The translations under genes and the position numbers were made by a program. Positions 1-7,387 of a DNA stretch of 13,058 nucleotides are shown here, one piece after another. The stretch comes from Thermodesulfovibrionia bacterium (lineage in GTDB: Bacteria; Nitrospirota; Thermodesulfovibrionia; UBA6902). Numbering within the stretch: position 1 is the first letter of the stretch; each line of letters starts with the position of its first letter. The stretch spans positions 1 through 13,058 of the forward strand of contig CAMYJJ010000056.1 in NCBI GenBank assembly GCA_947258735.1. The letters run 5' to 3'. The notes beneath the pieces are model-generated. The model had not been told where the DNA came from. It did not search any database and saw nothing but the letters and a program-made list of their open reading frames with translations.

Positions 1-259
1 GGTTGCTATTAACAGGCATGCAAAAAGAGGGTGCAAGGTATGGATAAGGATATTTCCTGATAAGCCTCTTACAAAAAAACCTGCTGAAACCAGAATGGGA
101 AAAGGTAAGGGCGCGCCGGAATCATGGGTAGCAGTCGTAAAACCCGGAAGGATATTGTATGAAATGTCCGGTGTGGATGAAGATGTTGCCAAGGAAGCGT
201 TCAGACTGGCTGCTCACAAACTTGCTATTGCAACCAGGTTTGTCAAGAGAGTGAGATAA
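1..259 (+). CDS. rplP: 50S ribosomal protein L16 (uL16), 3' part only
   Basis: The window opens inside this gene; the reading frame (codons from base 2) gives the last 86 residues up to the TAA at 257-259. The fragment carries the L16 hallmarks: WIRIFPDKP, then [12 protein letters not shown], then [18 protein letters not shown] and the closing helix ending RFVKRVR. L16 is a large-subunit protein that binds 23S rRNA close to the A-site tRNA elbow and is added late in assembly of the peptidyl-transferase centre. The family is about 135-145 residues, so roughly the first 50 lie upstream of the window. A small oddity is KLAI where the family usually has KLPI. It heads the visible S10-spc cluster and is followed one base later by rpmC, as expected. 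Confidence 0.97.
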   Translation, partial: VAINRHAKRGCKVWIRIFPDKPLTKKPAETRMGKGKGAPESWVAVVKPGRILYEMSGVDEDVAKEAFRLAAHKLAIATRFVKRVR

Positions 260-260
260 T

Positions 261-458
261 ATGAAAAAACCGTCAGACATGAGAAATATGACTTTTGAAG
301 AGTTAAGACAGGAACAGCAGGACCTTAAAAAGGAACTCTTTAACCTGAACTTTCAGAAAGTGACCGGGGAGATCGAGAATCCCATGAGGATTAGACAGGT
401 CAGGAAAGACGTCGCAAGGGTCTTAACGATCATAAACGAGAAGAACAGGAAGGGATAA
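261..458 (+). CDS. rpmC: 50S ribosomal protein L29 (uL29)
   Basis: A 65-residue protein, the normal length for L29, predicted to be two antiparallel helices. The signature [15 protein letters not shown] followed by [19 protein letters not shown] is typical. L29 sits beside L23 at the exit of the polypeptide tunnel, where trigger factor and the signal recognition particle dock. The ATG lies one base after the rplP stop. Its own stop TAA (456-458) shares one base with the rpsQ ATG (TAATG), which suggests translational coupling. Nothing unusual is seen. Confidence 0.97.
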   Translation: MKKPSDMRNMTFEELRQEQQDLKKELFNLNFQKVTGEIENPMRIRQVRKDVARVLTIINEKNRKG

Positions 459-706
459 TGCCAAAAAAGATTTCTACAGGCCAGGTCATCAGCGATAAAA
501 TGAACAAGACCGTTGTCGTGGCTGTAACACGATTGACACAGCATCCGAAATACAAAAAGACGGTCAAGGAGATTTCAAAGTTCAAGGCCCATGATGAAAA
601 AGATGAATGTAAAAAAGGTGATACGGTGTCCATTATAGAATCAAGACCCATAAGTAAAGATAAGCGATGGAAGGTCCTGGACATCGTGAGAAGAGGAAAC
701 GAATGA
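458..706 (+). CDS. rpsQ: 30S ribosomal protein S17 (uS17)
   Basis: An 82-residue OB-fold protein, close to the family length. It shows [25 protein letters not shown] near the N-terminus and [21 protein letters not shown] toward the end, both standard for S17. S17 is a primary binder of 16S rRNA in the 5' domain and is needed early in 30S assembly. The start overlaps the rpmC stop by one base, and the stop TGA (704-706) overlaps the rplN ATG as ATGA. The three genes rpmC, rpsQ and rplN are therefore likely translated in a coupled way. Confidence 0.97.
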   Translation: MPKKISTGQVISDKMNKTVVVAVTRLTQHPKYKKTVKEISKFKAHDEKDECKKGDTVSIIESRPISKDKRWKVLDIVRRGNE

Positions 707-1071
707 TTCAGCAGGAAAGCGTTTTAGATGTAGCTGATAACTCGGGAGCCAAAAAGGTTTTATGCATTAGAGTATCCGGAGGTTTCCACAGGAGATACGC
801 CAGAATAGGCGACAAGATAGTTGTTACCGTTAAAGAGGCGGAACCGAACAGCAATGTTAAAAAAGGGTCTGTTGTTAAAGCGGTTGTTGTGAGAACTAAA
901 AAAGCAGTGAAAAGACCTGACGGATCATATATACGATTTGATCAGAATGCTGCTGTGCTGATAAATGCTGAAGGTGATCCGGTAGGGACACGTATATTCG
1001 GTCCGGTAGCCAGAGAGTTAAGATGGAAAGAATATATGAAAATAGTTTCACTGGCTCCGGAGGTTGTTTGA
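703..1071 (+). CDS. rplN: 50S ribosomal protein L14 (uL14)
   Basis: A 122-residue protein, exactly the usual L14 length. The start is the ATG at 703 inside the ATGA overlap with rpsQ, because the protein then begins [18 protein letters not shown], the canonical L14 N-terminus; an ATG 36 bases upstream would add an unrelated 12-residue leader. Other family motifs are [23 protein letters not shown] and [10 protein letters not shown], with [13 protein letters not shown] near the end. L14 binds 23S rRNA, contacts the 30S subunit at a bridge, and is the docking site of the silencing factor RsfS. A 28-base gap follows before rplX. Confidence 0.97.
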   Translation: MIQQESVLDVADNSGAKKVLCIRVSGGFHRRYARIGDKIVVTVKEAEPNSNVKKGSVVKAVVVRTKKAVKRPDGSYIRFDQNAAVLINAEGDPVGTRIFGPVARELRWKEYMKIVSLAPEVV

Positions 1072-1099
1072 CTGTGAGCATAATGGGTAAGGAGAAACA

Positions 1100-1417
1100 G
1101 TGGGTTTAGGAATTAAAAAAAATGATACGGTAATGTTCATCGCCGGTGATGAGAAGGGAAAATCAGGAAGAGTGTTGAGTGTTCTCACTTCAAAGGACAA
1201 GGTGCTGGTTGAAAGATTGAACATGATTAAAAGACATATGAAACCGAGCAAAAAATACTCTCAGGGCGGAATCATAGAAAAAGAAGCGCCCGTGCAGATT
1301 TCAAAGGTCATGCTCATCTGTCCCAAGTGCAGCAAGCCCACAAGGATAGGGAACACCATCCTGGAGAACGGGAAAAAAATCAGGTCCTGTAAGAAGTGCG
1401 GGGAGGTTGTAGAATAA
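1100..1417 (+). CDS. rplX: 50S ribosomal protein L24 (uL24), zinc-ribbon form
   Basis: A 105-residue protein starting at GTG 1100, with the Shine-Dalgarno AAGGAGA at 1089-1095. An in-frame TAA at 1088 rules out a longer start. The KOW-type N-terminal half ([21 protein letters not shown]) binds 23S rRNA; L24 is one of the two assembly-initiator proteins and lies near the tunnel exit. The C-terminal third holds two CXXC pairs, CPKC at 74-77 and CKKC at 97-100, forming a likely zinc ribbon. That form is common in Firmicutes and delta-type lineages but absent from E. coli L24. The stop abuts the rplE ATG directly. Confidence 0.97.
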   Translation: MGLGIKKNDTVMFIAGDEKGKSGRVLSVLTSKDKVLVERLNMIKRHMKPSKKYSQGGIIEKEAPVQISKVMLICPKCSKPTRIGNTILENGKKIRSCKKCGEVVE

Positions 1418-1957
1418 ATGGCCAGATTGAAAGAAAAATACAGAAACGACATAGTCCAGGACCTGATGAAGGAATTTTCGTATAAAAGCATCATGCAGGT
1501 CCCGAGGATTAAGAGCATTGTACTTAATGTGGGCATGGGTGAAGCAACCCAGGACATTAAACCGCTTGAATCTGCAGCAAAAGAACTGGCAACCATATCA
1601 GGACAGAATGCGGTGATAACAAGAGCAAAGAAATCAATAGCCGGATTCAAGCTTCGTGAAAACACGCCTGTCGGGTGTAAGGTGACGTTAAGGGGAGACA
1701 GGATGTACGATTTTCTCGACAAGCTGATCTGTCTGGCGCTGCCCAGGATCAGGGACTTCAGGGGAATATCGCCAAAGTCCTTTGACGGCAGAGGTAATTT
1801 TGCTTATGGAATCAAGGAGCAGATAATCTTTCCTGAGATAAATTATGATAAGATCGCCAGCATGCACGGCATGGACATTATTATTGTGACGACGGCAAAC
1901 ACAAATGAAGAAGGCAAGGCGCTTCTCAAACATTTTGGCATGCCTTTTAAAAATTAG
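1418..1957 (+). CDS. rplE: 50S ribosomal protein L5 (uL5)
   Basis: A 179-residue protein, the standard bacterial L5 length. Signatures in order are [16 protein letters not shown] (about residues 28-43), [57 protein letters not shown] and the C-terminal [11 protein letters not shown]5 binds 5S rRNA in the central protuberance and contacts P-site tRNA and S13. The ATG directly follows the rplX stop, without a clear Shine-Dalgarno of its own beyond GGAGG inside the end of rplX, so translation is probably coupled. Confidence 0.97.
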   Translation: MARLKEKYRNDIVQDLMKEFSYKSIMQVPRIKSIVLNVGMGEATQDIKPLESAAKELATISGQNAVITRAKKSIAGFKLRENTPVGCKVTLRGDRMYDFLDKLICLALPRIRDFRGISPKSFDGRGNFAYGIKEQIIFPEINYDKIASMHGMDIIIVTTANTNEEGKALLKHFGMPFKN

Positions 1958-1979
1958 CAGTTCACTGAAGGATTAATTA

Positions 1980-2165
1980 ATGGCAAAAAAGAGTTTAATA
2001 GCAAAGCAGAAAAGGCCGCAGAAGTTCAAGGTGCGCGAATACAGCAGGTGCAGCCTGTGCGGCAGACCGAAAGGTTATCTGAGAAAATTTGGAATGTGCA
2101 GGATATGCTTCCGGACGCTGGCCCTGAAAGGACAGATACCGGGGGTCACCAAATCCAGCTGGTAG
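1980..2165 (+). CDS. rpsN: 30S ribosomal protein S14 (uS14), zinc-binding short form (type Z)
   Basis: A 61-residue protein, the length of the short zinc form; the zinc-free E. coli type is about 100 residues. Four cysteines, C24-X2-C27 and C40-X2-C43, form the zinc site, within RCSLCGRP and FGMCRICFR. The C-terminus GVTKSSW is canonical. S14 sits in the 30S head close to S3 and S10. The start ATG at 1980 is preceded by AAGGA at 1968-1972. In lineages with both types, the zinc-free paralogue replaces this one in zinc starvation; no paralogue is visible in this window. Confidence 0.97.
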   Translation: MAKKSLIAKQKRPQKFKVREYSRCSLCGRPKGYLRKFGMCRICFRTLALKGQIPGVTKSSW

Positions 2166-2178
2166 AGGTAATTACATT

Positions 2179-2574
2179 ATGATGACAGACCCGATTGCAG
2201 ACATGCTTACGAGAATAAGAAATGCCAATATGGCTACGCTTGAGAAAGTTGATGTGCCTGCTTCAAAACTCAAGATCGAGCTTACAAAAATACTTAAGGA
2301 CAAGGGATTTATCAAGAGCTTTAAGGTAATAAGAGACAGGAAACAGGGGGTCATCAGGATATCGATGAAATATCTGGAAGGGTATGAAAAGGTCATAACC
2401 GGTATGAAGAGAATAAGCACGCCCGGCAGAAGGGTGTATGTGGATAAAACAGAAATTCCCCAGGTAATGGGAGGGTATGGGATTGCTGTCCTGTCAACGT
2501 CCAGAGGAATGTTAACTGACGAAGCCTGCCGCCGTGAAGGAGTTGGCGGAGAGGTTTTGTGTAATGTGTGGTAA
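2179..2574 (+). CDS. rpsH: 30S ribosomal protein S8 (uS8)
   Basis: A 131-residue protein of normal length. The N-terminus DPIADMLTRIRNA and the C-terminal GIAVLSTSRGMLTDEACRREGVGGEVLC are diagnostic. Two ATGs stand in tandem (2179 and 2182). The Shine-Dalgarno AGAGGT at 2164-2169 is better spaced for the first, but starting at the second (130 residues) would be equally plausible. S8 is a primary 16S rRNA binder in the central domain and in E. coli represses the spc operon by binding its mRNA; whether it does so here is not visible. It is followed by a 91-base gap with repeats, the first sizeable gap in the cluster. Confidence 0.97.
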   Translation: MMTDPIADMLTRIRNANMATLEKVDVPASKLKIELTKILKDKGFIKSFKVIRDRKQGVIRISMKYLEGYEKVITGMKRISTPGRRVYVDKTEIPQVMGGYGIAVLSTSRGMLTDEACRREGVGGEVLCNVW

Positions 2575-2577
2575 GAA

Positions 2578-2641
2578 TAATTACGAATTACAAATTACAA
2601 ATTTAAAATTATGGTAGAAAAAGAATTTATAAAATGAATTC
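2578..2641. repeat. 7-base tandem repeat with imperfect inverted copy, rpsH-rplF gap
   Basis: Five consecutive 7-base units run from 2578 to 2612, on the theme AAATTAC (the second and third are GAATTAC and AAATTAC; the last two drift to AAATTTA and AAATTAT). A partial inverted copy lies at 2624-2641 (starting AATTTATAAAATG), so the transcript could fold into an AT-rich imperfect hairpin about 14 bases before the rplF Shine-Dalgarno. The repeat is read directly from the sequence; any function is inference. Confidence 0.6.
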
Positions 2642-2665
2642 CCTTATTTTAAATCAGGAGATACG

Positions 2666-3205
2666 ATGTCAAGAGTAGGAAAAAATCCTATAGATATACC
2701 GGGCGGCGTAGATGTAAAGCTGCAGGGTAATAATGTAGCTGTTAAAGGTCCCAAGGGTGAGCTGAAATGGACTCATCCCCGTGAGATGAAGGTAGTGGTT
2801 GCGGACAAGAGTATCACCGTTGAAAGACCGAATGATTCCAAACTGTCAAGGGCCCTTCATGGAACAGTGAGAAGTATCATCGCCAACATGGTGACAGGAA
2901 CGCATACAGGATATGAAAGGGTACTCGAGATAAGTGGTGTTGGTTACAGGGCGCAGGTACAGGGTCAGAAAATAACTTTTACTCTCGGCCATTCACATCC
3001 GATCGAATTCAGTCTGCCCCAGGGTATTACTGCCGAGGTTGATAAAAAACAGACTAATCTCAAACTGACCGGTATAGACAAACAGCTCATCGGCCAGGTT
3101 GCTGCAAATATAAGGTCACTGAGGCCGCCGAATATTTATAAGGGCAAGGGTGTCAGATATGCGGGTGAAATGATCAAGCTTAAAGTAGGAAAGTCAGGAA
3201 AATAG
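2666..3205 (+). CDS. rplF: 50S ribosomal protein L6 (uL6)
   Basis: A 179-residue protein, the usual length. It begins MSRVGKNPIDIPGGV and contains VKGPKGEL, ALHGTVRSIIANMV and the family signature SGVGYRAQVQG at about residues 90-100. The C-terminal signature reads LRPPNIYKGKGVRYAGE at about 152-167, where most bacteria have PPEPYKGKG. L6 is a two-domain protein near the sarcin-ricin loop and the factor-binding site. The ATG at 2666 has CAGGAG at 2655-2660. It stands after a repeat-bearing gap and 37 bases before rplR. Confidence 0.97.
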   Translation: MSRVGKNPIDIPGGVDVKLQGNNVAVKGPKGELKWTHPREMKVVVADKSITVERPNDSKLSRALHGTVRSIIANMVTGTHTGYERVLEISGVGYRAQVQGQKITFTLGHSHPIEFSLPQGITAEVDKKQTNLKLTGIDKQLIGQVAANIRSLRPPNIYKGKGVRYAGEMIKLKVGKSGK

Positions 3206-3242
3206 AGGACTGCTTTTTAAATATAATTATTGAGGTGAGGAT

Positions 3243-3605
3243 GTGAGTTTTAAAAAGGAAAAATCCAGAAAGACAAGACACTTCAGAGTCAGGAAGAAAG
3301 TCGTTGGTACGACAGAGCGGCCAAGGCTCAATGTCCATAGAAGCGCCAAGAATATATATGTACAGATAGTTGACGATTTTACAGGTAAAACCATTTCTGC
3401 GGCATCCAGCCTTGATAAGGACCTGAAGGGACAACTCAGTACGGGCGGCAATATAGAGGCTGCCAAATCAGTCGGGTCCCTCATTGCCAGAAGGGCTGCA
3501 GATAAAGGATTAAAGCAGGTCGTCTTCGACAGAGGCGGCTATATATATCACGGAAGAGTCAAGGCACTTGCTGATGCAGCAAGAGAAGGCGGACTGGAAT
3601 TTTAA
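3243..3605 (+). CDS. rplR: 50S ribosomal protein L18 (uL18)
   Basis: A 120-residue protein, normal for L18. Motifs include [43 protein letters not shown] and the C-terminal [27 protein letters not shown]18 binds 5S rRNA together with L5 and helps mount it on the large subunit. The start is GTG at 3243 after GAGGT at 3232-3236. An ATG at 3241 overlaps it in another frame but is followed at once by TGA, so it cannot start the protein. The stop is followed by a 104-base repeat-bearing gap. Confidence 0.96.
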   Translation: MSFKKEKSRKTRHFRVRKKVVGTTERPRLNVHRSAKNIYVQIVDDFTGKTISAASSLDKDLKGQLSTGGNIEAAKSVGSLIARRAADKGLKQVVFDRGGYIYHGRVKALADAAREGGLEF

Positions 3606-3697
3606 ATTAAATATTAAAAATAAAAGATAAAAGATTTGGAATATGGATTGAAAATTCTCCTTAATGTTAATTTTTTATCTTTAACTTTTTATTTTTT
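3606..3697. repeat. 7-base-phased inverted repeat filling the rplR-rpsE gap
   Basis: Starting right after the rplR stop, the gap can be cut into 7-base units with clear periodicity: ATTAAAT, ATTAAAA, then ATAAAAG twice (3606-3633). On the other side (3669-3696) T-rich units follow in the same phase, such as TATCTTT and AACTTTT. The segment 3621-3636 pairs with 3669-3684 at 14 of 16 positions, leaving a loop of about 32 bases. The right arm ends 2 bases before the AGGAGG Shine-Dalgarno of rpsE (3700-3705). These facts are visible; the role (mRNA structure, or a small mobile repeat) is inference. Confidence 0.7.
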
Positions 3698-3709
3698 ACA
3701 GGAGGAACA

Positions 3710-4231
3710 GTGGGTATCATAGACCCTGATAGTCTCAGTGTTTTAAAAGACAAGGTTATTTTTATAAATAGAGTTGCCAAGGTCGTTAAAGGTGGTAGGC
3801 GTTTTTCATTCAGCGCACTGGTCGTAGTTGGTGACGAAGGCGGCCATGTCGGGTTCGGCAAAGGAAAAGCAAAGGAAGTTCCCGAGGCTATCAGAAAGGC
3901 TGTAGAACAGGCCAAGAGGTCACTTGTTAAAGTGAATGTCATAGACGGCACCATACCGCACAGGATAGATGGCATATTTGGAGCGGGTAAAATCGTCATG
4001 CTGCCGGCCAGGGCAGGTACCGGTCTGATTGCCGGCGGTCCAGTGAGGGCCATTATGGAAGTGGTTGGTATACGTAACATAGTTGCCAAGTCCCTGGGAA
4101 GCCGGAACCCGTTTAATACGGTGAGGGCAACACTGGACGGACTTATGAAACTGAAAGACACCAGGACATCAATCGGCGGAACAGTAAAGAATGAAGAGGT
4201 GCCGCAGGACACAGCCAATGAAAACGCTTAA
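3710..4231 (+). CDS. rpsE: 30S ribosomal protein S5 (uS5)
   Basis: A 173-residue protein of normal length. The start GTG at 3710 is preceded by a strong AGGAGG at 3700-3705. The N-terminal double-stranded-RNA-binding-like domain shows [20 protein letters not shown] and [19 protein letters not shown]; the C-terminal domain shows [21 protein letters not shown] and [20 protein letters not shown]5 works with S3 and S4 at the mRNA entry channel and influences decoding accuracy. The last 14 bases overlap the start of rpmD, which implies coupled translation. Confidence 0.97.
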   Translation: MGIIDPDSLSVLKDKVIFINRVAKVVKGGRRFSFSALVVVGDEGGHVGFGKGKAKEVPEAIRKAVEQAKRSLVKVNVIDGTIPHRIDGIFGAGKIVMLPARAGTGLIAGGPVRAIMEVVGIRNIVAKSLGSRNPFNTVRATLDGLMKLKDTRTSIGGTVKNEEVPQDTANENA

Positions 4232-4397
4232 AATTACGTTAAAGAGAAGCATAATCGGCAAGCCCGAGAAACAGAGAAGAATAATCAAGTCCCTCGGACT
4301 GAGGAGAATCAACCAGATGGTTGAGCATAAAGATACTCCAAATATCAGAGGCATGATTCATAAGACTTCACATATGCTCGACGTTACGGAGGGATAG
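4218..4397 (+). CDS. rpmD: 50S ribosomal protein L30 (uL30)
   Basis: A 59-residue protein, the typical length of bacterial L30. The start is the ATG at 4218, giving [20 protein letters not shown]; the ATG at 4191 would add nine residues read from inside rpsE and lies deeper in that gene. Family features are [21 protein letters not shown] and the middle [17 protein letters not shown]30 is a small large-subunit protein near L5 and the 5S region. It overlaps rpsE by 14 bases and its TAG abuts the rplO ATG. Confidence 0.95.
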   Translation: MKTLKITLKRSIIGKPEKQRRIIKSLGLRRINQMVEHKDTPNIRGMIHKTSHMLDVTEG

Positions 4398-4835
4398 ATG
4401 AATTTAACTGATCTTGCACCGGCCCCGGGAAGCAGAAAAAAGAGGAAACGTGTAGGAAGAGGACCCGGGTCAGGTCATGGGAAGACATCATGCAGGGGCC
4501 ATAAAGGACAGAACTCCAGAAGTGGTGGCGGGGTAAAGCCGGGATTTGAAGGCGGACAGATGCCTTTGCAGCGCCGGATTCCCAAAAGAGGGTTTACCAA
4601 TATATTTCAGAAGACCTTTTCGATCGTAAATGTAGGTTCTCTGGAAAAGCTGGAAGCAACTGACATTACACCTGAACTCCTTATCAAGGAGGGCCTGGTC
4701 AGGAAAATTCAGGATGGCGTGAAGATTCTTGGCAATGGAGAGCTTACAAAGGCTGTCACGGTAAAGGCACATGCATTCAGCGCATCAGCAAAAGAAAAGA
4801 TTGAAAAAGCAAAGGGAACTGCTGAAGTCATTTAA
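4398..4835 (+). CDS. rplO: 50S ribosomal protein L15 (uL15)
   Basis: A 145-residue protein of standard length. The basic, glycine-rich N-terminal tail ([19 protein letters not shown], then [22 protein letters not shown]) is the extension that threads into 23S rRNA; the signature [13 protein letters not shown] follows. The globular C-terminal half includes [26 protein letters not shown]15 is needed in mid to late large-subunit assembly. The ATG directly follows the rpmD stop, with GGAGGG at 4388-4393 inside the end of rpmD. A 92-base AT-rich gap separates it from secY. Confidence 0.97.
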   Translation: MNLTDLAPAPGSRKKRKRVGRGPGSGHGKTSCRGHKGQNSRSGGGVKPGFEGGQMPLQRRIPKRGFTNIFQKTFSIVNVGSLEKLEATDITPELLIKEGLVRKIQDGVKILGNGELTKAVTVKAHAFSASAKEKIEKAKGTAEVI

Positions 4836-4927
4836 TATATCTAAGCTAAGTATCTGAAATTATTGAAAAAATATATAAATAACCACTCCTTTTTTAACGT
4901 TGTCATTTTAGGCGTTCATTTTTAATC

Positions 4928-6235
4928 GTGAGCATTGTCAATAGTTTTCAAAATGTATTCAAGGTAGCAGAGCTAAAAAGCAGAATTCTCTTTACCCTTG
5001 CCCTTCTGGCTGTCTACAGAATAGGCGCCCATATTCCCACCCCAGGTATTAACGGTGAAGAATTAAGCAAGTTTTTGCTCGACAGGGGCGGTGCGCTCAT
5101 GGGATTTTTTGATATGTTTTCCGGTGGCGCGCTGTCAAGGGCCACTATCTTTGCTCTTGGAATCATGCCGTATATCAGCGCATCCATTATCCTCCAGCTC
5201 CTCACGGTTGTTATCCCTGTGCTTGGAAGGCTTGCCAAGGAAGGAGAATCAGGGAGGAAGAAGATCACCCAGTATACAAGGTATGGAACAGTAATGATTG
5301 CAATTGTACAGTCAATAGGCATATCTGTCGGTATCGAGAGCATGAGCGAAGGGGCATTTGTTCAGAACCCGGGATGGGGCTTCAGATTAATGACTATGGT
5401 CACCATGACCTCTGGTACGGCATTTCTGATGTGGCTTGGAGAGCAGATTACAGAGCGCGGTATAGGAAACGGGATTTCCCTTATCATTTTTGCCGGTATC
5501 GTTGCGAATTTTCCAAATGCAGTAATAAGCTCAATATCCCTGATCAGGGCCGGAGAACTGCATATTATATTGATGCTTATCCTTATCGTGATGATGATAG
5601 GTGTCATCGGCGTAATTGTATTTATGGAAAGAGGCCAGAGGAAGATCCCTGTTCAGTATGCCAAACGGGTAGTGGGCAGAAAGGTGTACGGCGGTCAGAG
5701 CACGCACCTTCCGCTCAAGGTCAATACAGCCGGGGTTATCCCGCCGATCTTTGCTTCATCGATCATCATGTTTCCGGCAACAATAGCGGGTTTTATAGCC
5801 ATTCCCTGGGTGCAGGCACTCTCAAGGAATCTTGCTCCGGGAACGGTCTTTTATACGATGCTGTATATCGGCATGATCTTCTTTTTCTGTTATTTCTATA
5901 CGTCCATTACATTTAATCCCGTTGATATAGCAGATAATCTGAAAAAGTACGGCGGATTTGTACCGGGCGTTCGGCCGGGACAGAAAACAGCTGATTATAT
6001 TTATCGTGTCCTGGCAAGGATTACCTTTGGAGGCGCAGCGTATCTCTCTGCTGTCTGTATCCTGCCGGACATTTTACGGGGTTATTTTAACGTGCCTTTT
6101 TACTTTGGAGGGACATCAATTCTGATCGTTGTCGGAGTTGCGCTGGACACTGTTTCACAGATGGAGTCTCATCTGGTTACCCGTTCATATGATGGGTTCC
6201 TCAAGAAAGGCAAAGTCCGGGGCAGAAGGGGCTGA
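4928..6235 (+). CDS. secY: Sec translocon channel subunit SecY
   Basis: A 435-residue membrane protein, the family length, with about ten hydrophobic segments. It forms the protein-conducting channel in the inner membrane with SecE and SecG, receiving proteins from SecA or from ribosomes. Motifs are AVYRIGAHIPTPGI (28-41), the plug/TM2 region GGALSRATIFALGIMPYISA (66-85), GEQITERGIGNGISLIIFAGI (171-191), MERGQRKIPVQYAKR (233-247) and FGGTSILIVVGVALDTVSQ (393-411), with the basic tail KKGKVRGRRG. The start is GTG at 4928, fitting the usual N-terminus; the Shine-Dalgarno is weak. map follows, not adk. Confidence 0.98.
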   Translation: MSIVNSFQNVFKVAELKSRILFTLALLAVYRIGAHIPTPGINGEELSKFLLDRGGALMGFFDMFSGGALSRATIFALGIMPYISASIILQLLTVVIPVLGRLAKEGESGRKKITQYTRYGTVMIAIVQSIGISVGIESMSEGAFVQNPGWGFRLMTMVTMTSGTAFLMWLGEQITERGIGNGISLIIFAGIVANFPNAVISSISLIRAGELHIILMLILIVMMIGVIGVIVFMERGQRKIPVQYAKRVVGRKVYGGQSTHLPLKVNTAGVIPPIFASSIIMFPATIAGFIAIPWVQALSRNLAPGTVFYTMLYIGMIFFFCYFYTSITFNPVDIADNLKKYGGFVPGVRPGQKTADYIYRVLARITFGGAAYLSAVCILPDILRGYFNVPFYFGGTSILIVVGVALDTVSQMESHLVTRSYDGFLKKGKVRGRRG

Positions 6236-6312
6236 ATAGTGCCTTGCTTGATGCTGCAAAGCTTACCGTTTGTACAACCATATCAACCTGACGTTATATT
6301 TGGAATTATTCA

Positions 6313-7059
6313 TTGACTGTTCTTAAGTCACAGGATGAAATAAAAAGGATGTCTGACTCGTGCGTGATTGTTGCAGAAGTGCTGGAAGGAGTCAGAAGAA
6401 ATGTGGCGCCCGGTGTCACTACAAAGGAACTGGACGACTACGTAGAGGCATGTATCCTGTCAAAGTCGGCAAAACCTGCTTTCAAGGGGTACCGGGGATA
6501 TCCATCCAGTGTCTGTACCTCCATCAATGAGGAGGTCGTGCATGGAATTCCTTCGTCAAGAAAACTGAAAGATGGAGATATCATAAGTCTTGACATTGGC
6601 GTGTATTTCAATGGCTTTTATGGAGATGCCGCTGTTACGCTGCCTATTGGCAATATCAGCCCCGAAGCAAAAAAGCTCATCGCCGTCACTGAACAGTCTC
6701 TGCAGGCCGGAATAGAAAAGGCAGTTGCTGGAAACAGGCTGTATGACATTTCTTCAGCAGTGCAGCAATGTGCCGAATCTGAAGGCTTTTCAGTGGTAAG
6801 GAACTTCGTCGGGCATGGGATTGGCAGGAAACTTCATGAGGAGCCCCAGGTGCCGAATTTCGGAAAAACAGGTGAGGGGCCCAAACTAGTTGAGGGCATG
6901 ACATTGGCTATTGAACCCATGGTAAATGCAGGAGGATGGGAAGTGTCGGTGCTTGATGATGGATGGACAGCCGTGACCGGTGACGGGAGTCTTTCTGCCC
7001 ATTTTGAGCATACAGTAGCAATTACAAATAATGGTTATAACATCTTGACTAAATTATAA
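6313..7059 (+). CDS. map: Type I methionine aminopeptidase
   Basis: A 248-residue protein that removes the initiator methionine from new proteins with small second residues. All five metal ligands of the pita-bread fold are present: D94 and D105 (in LDIGVYFNGFYGDAA), H168 (GHGIG), E201 (AIEPM) and E232 (HFEHTVA). The substrate-site H77 is in HGIP. No N-terminal zinc extension is present. The start is TTG at 6313, which gives the usual N-terminus LKSQDEIKRM; no ATG or GTG offers a full-length alternative, and the Shine-Dalgarno is poor (TGGAA at 6301-6305). It sits between secY and infA, 77 bases after secY. Confidence 0.95.
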   Translation: MTVLKSQDEIKRMSDSCVIVAEVLEGVRRNVAPGVTTKELDDYVEACILSKSAKPAFKGYRGYPSSVCTSINEEVVHGIPSSRKLKDGDIISLDIGVYFNGFYGDAAVTLPIGNISPEAKKLIAVTEQSLQAGIEKAVAGNRLYDISSAVQQCAESEGFSVVRNFVGHGIGRKLHEEPQVPNFGKTGEGPKLVEGMTLAIEPMVNAGGWEVSVLDDGWTAVTGDGSLSAHFEHTVAITNNGYNILTKL

Positions 7060-7079
7060 CTAATCATTATAATTATTAG
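7060..7079. repeat. 20-base near-palindrome between map and infA
   Basis: The sequence right after the map stop reads CTAATCATTATAATTATTAG, which is self-complementary except for one mismatched pair. It occupies nearly all of the 27-base map-infA gap. infA has no clear Shine-Dalgarno, so a structure here could matter for its translation, but an AT-only palindrome this short may also be chance. Confidence 0.4.
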
Positions 7080-7086
7080 TTCTGTA

Positions 7087-7305
7087 ATGTCTAAAGAAGA
7101 AGCCATAGAGGTACAGGGAACAATCCTTGAGAATTTGCCCAATGCCATGTTTAAAGTTGAACTGGAAAACGGACAGACCATACTTGCATATGTGTCGGGC
7201 AAAATGAGGATGCATTTTATTAAAATATTGCCTGGAGACAAGGTGACCGTTGCACTGTCGCCGTATGACCTCTCAAAAGGCAGAATAACATACAGATTCA
7301 AGTAA
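7087..7305 (+). CDS. infA: Translation initiation factor IF-1
   Basis: A 72-residue OB-fold protein, exactly the usual length. It begins [30 protein letters not shown] and continues [36 protein letters not shown], all standard; most homologues have MRKHFI where this has MRMHFI. IF-1 binds the 30S A site and assists IF-2 and IF-3 in selecting the initiator tRNA. The ATG at 7087 lacks a convincing Shine-Dalgarno. It lies in the usual place between map and rpmJ. Confidence 0.97.
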   Translation: MSKEEAIEVQGTILENLPNAMFKVELENGQTILAYVSGKMRMHFIKILPGDKVTVALSPYDLSKGRITYRFK

Positions 7306-7316
7306 GAATCAGCGGT

Positions 7317-7378
7317 CCCTGTCGGAAATAAATATTTCAGTACGGGGCATGTATCAGGCTTGTATTTCATCTTGAAAT
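7317..7378 (+). other. Two potential hairpins in the infA-rpmJ spacer
   Basis: The 82-base spacer can form two stem-loops. The first pairs GAAAT (7325-7329) with ATTTC (7334-7338), with outer CCC (7317-7319) against GGG (7344-7346). The second pairs ATTTCA (7364-7369) with TGAAAT (7373-7378) around a 3-base loop and ends exactly where the rpmJ Shine-Dalgarno GAGGT (7379-7383) begins. Neither has a T-run, so they are not intrinsic terminators. Regulation is inference. Confidence 0.4.
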
Positions 7379-7387
7379 GAGGTAAAT

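Noticed and set aside
1261..1722. 153-codon minus-strand frame across rplX and rplE
   Set aside because: It is antisense to two certain ribosomal genes and has no homology cues; a composition effect of the coding strand.
2578..2641. CRISPR-like array in the intergenic repeats
   Set aside because: Units are only 7 bases, contiguous, degenerate and without unique spacers, so they are not CRISPR; the same holds for the other gap repeats.
3606..3697. Intrinsic terminator inside the operon between rplR and rpsE
   Set aside because: The stem is AT-only with a long loop, and the T-rich stretch is part of the right arm rather than a run following a GC-rich stem; termination is unlikely.
3667..4218. 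183-codon minus-strand frame opposite rpsE
   Set aside because: A shadow of rpsE; its Ser/Pro/Thr-rich translation is what the complement of Gly/Val/Lys-rich ribosomal codons gives.
5374..5916. 180-codon + strand open frame inside secY
   Set aside because: It is fully inside secY in another frame, while the secY frame encodes an unmistakable complete SecY; the alternative translation shows no family features.
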